Shown: piece after piece, positions 61,380-64,000 of the stretch | Numbering within the stretch: position 1 is the first letter of the stretch | How the letters are laid out: each line of letters opens with the position of its first letter | DNA from: CBDCFV01 sp965216425 | GTDB taxonomy: Bacteria > Chloroflexota > Dehalococcoidia > Lucifugimonadales > UBA3495 | NCBI GenBank assembly: GCA_965216425.1 | Contig: CBDCFV010000006.1 | Span: 806,001-870,000, forward strand | Direction: 5' to 3' | Length of the DNA: 64,000 bases | The notes under the pieces: generated by a model | Told to the model about the DNA's origin: nothing | The model's input: only the letters and a program-made list of their open reading frames with translations | Database searches by the model: none | Made by a program: the position numbers and the translations under genes

Positions 61380-62377
61380 ATTTCCCGGAACTCCGGCTCC
61401 GGCTCAACCAAGTAGAACGCGTTGTCCCAAAGTTCGTCCAAGTACTCCTGCTCCGCATCGGTAATGTCCGGCGTATCCACCGCCGCCGTGTACTCATTCA
61501 ACTCGTCCATATTGGTGAAGTTGGGCAGCACCGATACGATCTGGGGCTTCTTCAGGCAAAATTGGATGGCCGACTGTCCCAACGTCCTAGTGTCCTCCAA
61601 CTCCAGGGAGCGCACCCGGTCAACCTTCTGCATCGCTTCTCTCAGCCACTCAGCGCGGCGGTGGGCCCGGTGGTCGCTCTCGTCAAAGGTGGGTATCTCG
61701 ATAAACTCGCCCGTAAGCGTATTCGATGCGTGGGGCACCCTCGAGAGCAGACCAACCTCGTGGTCTCGCGCGATGGGGAAGAAGTCCTTGGCCGGCTCCT
61801 GCTCCAGGATGCTGTAGATGATTTCCAGGCTGTCAACATGCCGGTCCTTCATTGAGGTTTCCCCTTCTTCGAACCAGCCTATGTCCGGCCCCAGCGCCAC
61901 CCCGAAGTAGCGTATTTTCCCCTCCGACTGCAACTGCTCCAGCGTCTCGAACAACTCGTCCCGCTCCAGCGAGTCGACCCGCGGATTATGTACCTGGTAC
62001 AGGTCGATGTAGTCCGTGTTCAGCCGCCGCAGGCTCTGTTCACAGGCGTACCGCACGAACTCCCGCTCGAAGTTCTGTTTCCGCTCCTGGTGGCCGATGC
62101 GCGGCGTGGGATCGTAGAAGTCGTAACCGAACTTCGTGGCGATGATTATGTCATTCCGGCGATGTCCCAGCACCTTGGCCAGAATCTCTTCCCCGTACCC
62201 CTCACCGTATGTATCCGCCGTGTCGAAGAAGTTCACGCCCAACTCCACGGCATTTTCCAGCAGGGCAGCCTTGTCCGCCTCCTCTATCCGGCCCCACCAG
62301 TTGGTCGCCACAGTCCAGACCCCGAACCCCACTTCCGAAAGGGTCAACTCGGTGCGGGGCATTTGACGATATTTCAT
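61376..62377 (-). CDS. Aldo/keto reductase
   Basis: A 333-residue NAD(P)H-dependent reductase with the catalytic tetrad Asp52, Tyr57, Lys82 and His130 (FFDTADTYGEG, IATKFGYD, DLYQVHNPR). The barrel then continues with the phosphate loop region KKPQIVSVLPNFTNMDEL near the C-terminus. It converges on the nucleoside hydrolase gene, and the two stop codons overlap (CTAA, 61376-61379). The substrate is unknown, but the MPRTELTLSEVGFG start places it in the family of voltage-gated-channel-like and perakine-type reductases. Confidence 0.92.
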   Translation of the reverse strand: MKYRQMPRTELTLSEVGFGVWTVATNWWGRIEEADKAALLENAVELGVNFFDTADTYGEGYGEEILAKVLGHRRNDIIIATKFGYDFYDPTPRIGHQERKQNFEREFVRYACEQSLRRLNTDYIDLYQVHNPRVDSLERDELFETLEQLQSEGKIRYFGVALGPDIGWFEEGETSMKDRHVDSLEIIYSILEQEPAKDFFPIARDHEVGLLSRVPHASNTLTGEFIEIPTFDESDHRAHRRAEWLREAMQKVDRVRSLELEDTRTLGQSAIQFCLKKPQIVSVLPNFTNMDELNEYTAAVDTPDITDAEQEYLDELWDNAFYLVEPEPEFREI

Positions 62378-62458
62378 AGCATGTTGTCCTCAGATGTTTT
62401 CACTCAACCAGCGGCCCAAGGCGACGGCAAGTGGCGCCGCTCGGGATACGACGCCTTA

Positions 62459-63049
62459 TCACCCGGCGGCTACCGCCAATCCAAGGCTTCCCTTCACCTC
62501 GTCCACTCTCCGGCGGAACTCTTCATCGGTGATAACCGGCTCCATGTTGCCCAGCGGCACCTCGACCAAGTCCTCAACCCAAGAGGTACAACCGCCGTAT
62601 TCGGGAAGCCACGGGACGGTCACCGGGGTCTCCAGCCGGTAGACCCGGAGCAGCATCACCGACAGGGGGAGCATTGGCTTCCAGTGAAGCCTGGACTGAG
62701 CGTAGGCGGTGGTCCAGATGTAATGCGGCTCCAGGTCGTCCACCTTACCTTGGTCTGACAGCTCCACCGCCTCTTCCATTCTGGCGAAGTGGGTGAAGGT
62801 TATCTCGCCCGGGTCCCTCGGCTGTTCCAACAGCGCTTCCAGCGCGGGCTGGTAGGCAGGCTGCAACAACTCGGCCTTCTGGTGCTCATACGTGGGGTAC
62901 AGCAAAAACTCCGGGTGCAGGAGTCGGAAGTCCTTGCTCGATTCGTGGATTCCGCCCTTGCGCAGCAACAGAATCTGCTCACCACGAGCCAGGGCTTGCA
63001 CGGTGACTGCCCATTCCTTCAAGGCGATGTGGCACTGCTCCAGTTGCAT
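62459..63049 (-). CDS. DUF1802 family protein
   Basis: About 196 residues from the ATG at 63049, where GGGAGGG lies about 9 nt upstream; the 36 codons before it have no family signal. The family begins with a phrase like CHIALKEWAVTVQALARGEQ, and continues ILLLRKGGIHE, PEFLLYPTYEHQKAELL and the central HYIWTTAYAQSRLHWKPM. The function of DUF1802 is unknown. The gene stands between the aldo/keto reductase and TatD genes on the same strand. No membrane segment or signal peptide is visible. Confidence 0.85.
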   Translation of the reverse strand: MQLEQCHIALKEWAVTVQALARGEQILLLRKGGIHESSKDFRLLHPEFLLYPTYEHQKAELLQPAYQPALEALLEQPRDPGEITFTHFARMEEAVELSDQGKVDDLEPHYIWTTAYAQSRLHWKPMLPLSVMLLRVYRLETPVTVPWLPEYGGCTSWVEDLVEVPLGNMEPVITDEEFRRRVDEVKGSLGLAVAAG

Positions 63050-63207
63050 AAATGATGCCCTCCCTCTCAACAAATGGCCGCCAAGCTTTCGTTTCAGGGC
63101 GACGTTTCGAGTCGAATCCGGTGCATCAATGGTAACACCGGCGATGCTTGGCCTCAACGCGGCAGGGCGGCCAGTCTGCCCCCAATGGCATGTCTCCGCG
63201 ATCAGCC

Positions 63208-64000
63208 TTAACCCTGCTCTATTAAGCGCTCCAGGCCCAGCAAACGTGTCAAATTGCGGCTGGTGGTCTGGGCCACTTCGTCCAGGCTGATGCCTTTAAT
63301 CTCGGCCAACTTCTGGGCAACGGTCTGCACGTGGCGAGGCTCGGTCCAGTTATGACGGTACTTCTTGAAGGGCTGGGGAGCGGCATCGGTCTCCAGTACT
63401 ATGTTGTCCAACGGAATGTTCCTGGCCGCTTCCTGCAATTCGGGAAGCCGGAGCAGCGGCCGGGCCAACGAAATGAAGAACCCGCAATCGATGGCCTCCC
63501 TGGCGGTGGCCTCGTCGGCTTGGAAATAGTGCATCACCCCGCCCATATCCCCGGCCCGCTCTTCCCGCAAGGTCTGGAACACCTCGGGGTGCGACTCCCG
63601 GGAGTGGAAGATGATGGGCAACTTCAACTCCCTGGCCAAGCGTATCTGTTCGCGGAACACTTGGTACTGGACCTCATGGTCGGGAGAATCGGGCAGGAAG
63701 TCCAACCCAACCTCGCTGATGCAGACCACCTTGTCGTGGCCCTCCGCCATACTCTTCAAGTCCGTGTACGTCTCTTCGTCGATCGTCTCGCGGGCATTCA
63801 TCGGGTGAATGCCGACACCGGCGTACAGCATGTCGTACTGACTTGACAGGCCTATGCACTTCCTGGTCGATTCCATAGTGGTGCCGGCAACTACGATGAA
63901 CCTGACTCCGGCGTCCTGTGCACGCTGCAATATGTCCGGCATCTCATCGGGAGGGTAGTCGTCAATGTGGGTATGACAGTCGGCTAGCAGGGCTTTTTCG
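63208..64000 (-). CDS. TatD-family metal-dependent DNase (N-terminus beyond window)
   Basis: At least 264 residues, and the true start lies past the right edge. The amidohydrolase-type metal motif CHTHID is encoded at about 63960-63977, so the frame begins before the first ATG visible in the window (63942). Later motifs are YAGVGIHPMNA, VCISEVGLDFLPDSPD (metal Glu), IIFHSRESHPEVFQTL and GGVMHYFQ (His). DNIVLETDAAP has the catalytic Asp. TatD proteins repair or degrade DNA with 3' to 5' exonuclease activity. The C-terminus has the family end NLTRLLGL. Confidence 0.93.
   Translation of the reverse strand, partial: EKALLADCHTHIDDYPPDEMPDILQRAQDAGVRFIVVAGTTMESTRKCIGLSSQYDMLYAGVGIHPMNARETIDEETYTDLKSMAEGHDKVVCISEVGLDFLPDSPDHEVQYQVFREQIRLARELKLPIIFHSRESHPEVFQTLREERAGDMGGVMHYFQADEATAREAIDCGFFISLARPLLRLPELQEAARNIPLDNIVLETDAAPQPFKKYRHNWTEPRHVQTVAQKLAEIKGISLDEVAQTTSRNLTRLLGLERLIEQG

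Overview
This 64 kb window is a stretch of a bacterial chromosome with high G+C (roughly 55-60% by eye). The gene content suggests a Chloroflexota member, most likely of the Dehalococcoidia/SAR202 type, although no single marker proves this. The supporting content is an F420-type luciferase-like oxidoreductase, paired CoxL-like molybdenum hydroxylases, a DUF1989 protein, DUF1800/DUF1501 partners, IS1182/IS630/IS701 elements and a complete-looking hopanoid block. Both ends cut a gene: a histidine kinase lacks its C-terminus at the left edge, and a TatD nuclease lacks its N-terminus at the right edge.

Layout. 1-2240 is a PhoR/PhoB-type two-component system. 2378-9573 holds two tandem molybdopterin hydroxylase large subunits, a divergent VOC enzyme, a small membrane protein that needs a -1 frameshift, and a MetE-like methyltransferase. 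10277-15061 encodes an unusually long membrane-fusion lipoprotein, a second HlyD-like adaptor and an MFS transporter. 15156-21721 is small-molecule metabolism (GlcG/HbpS, amidohydrolase, LLM oxidoreductase, DUF1989, SDR) around an unrecognised 641-residue coiled-coil protein. 22651-27022 is a mobile-element graveyard: a deleted IS701 transposase, then an IS1182 element whose transposase is broken by two near-identical 25-nt insertions, then an intact IS630 inserted exactly at the IS1182 end. The whole pile splits a small host gene that can be rejoined on paper.

27482-38052 returns to housekeeping genes: HtrA, RNase PH, ComEC/ComEA, IlvE, PlsY, an arylsulfotransferase-like propeller and a Uma2 nuclease. 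38225-47345 is one long molybdenum/tungsten operon: MobA, MoaD, aldehyde:ferredoxin oxidoreductase, cupin, a NuoE/NuoF-like pair, a cysteine-type formate dehydrogenase catalytic subunit and MoaB/MogA. Cofactor synthesis is therefore encoded together with two oxidoreductases that need it and with a shared NADH module. 47480-51344 (minus) is DUF1800, DUF1501 and an NHL propeller. 51930-61379 is the hopanoid block, in the order polyprenyl synthase, HpnH, HpnG, HpnA, squalene-hopene cyclase, YjbQ, squalene/presqualene synthase, SDR, nucleoside hydrolase. 61376-64000 (minus) is an aldo/keto reductase, a DUF1802 protein and TatD.

Short palindromes with the core ATTCCCGC-N4-GCGGGAAT are scattered between genes and in one case supply the last codons of comEC. 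The most unusual items are the twin 25-nt hairpin insertions, the A AAA AAG frameshift site, the overlapping divergent promoters at 7175-7226 and the AOR-FDH-Moco operon. No rRNA, tRNA or CRISPR array was seen.
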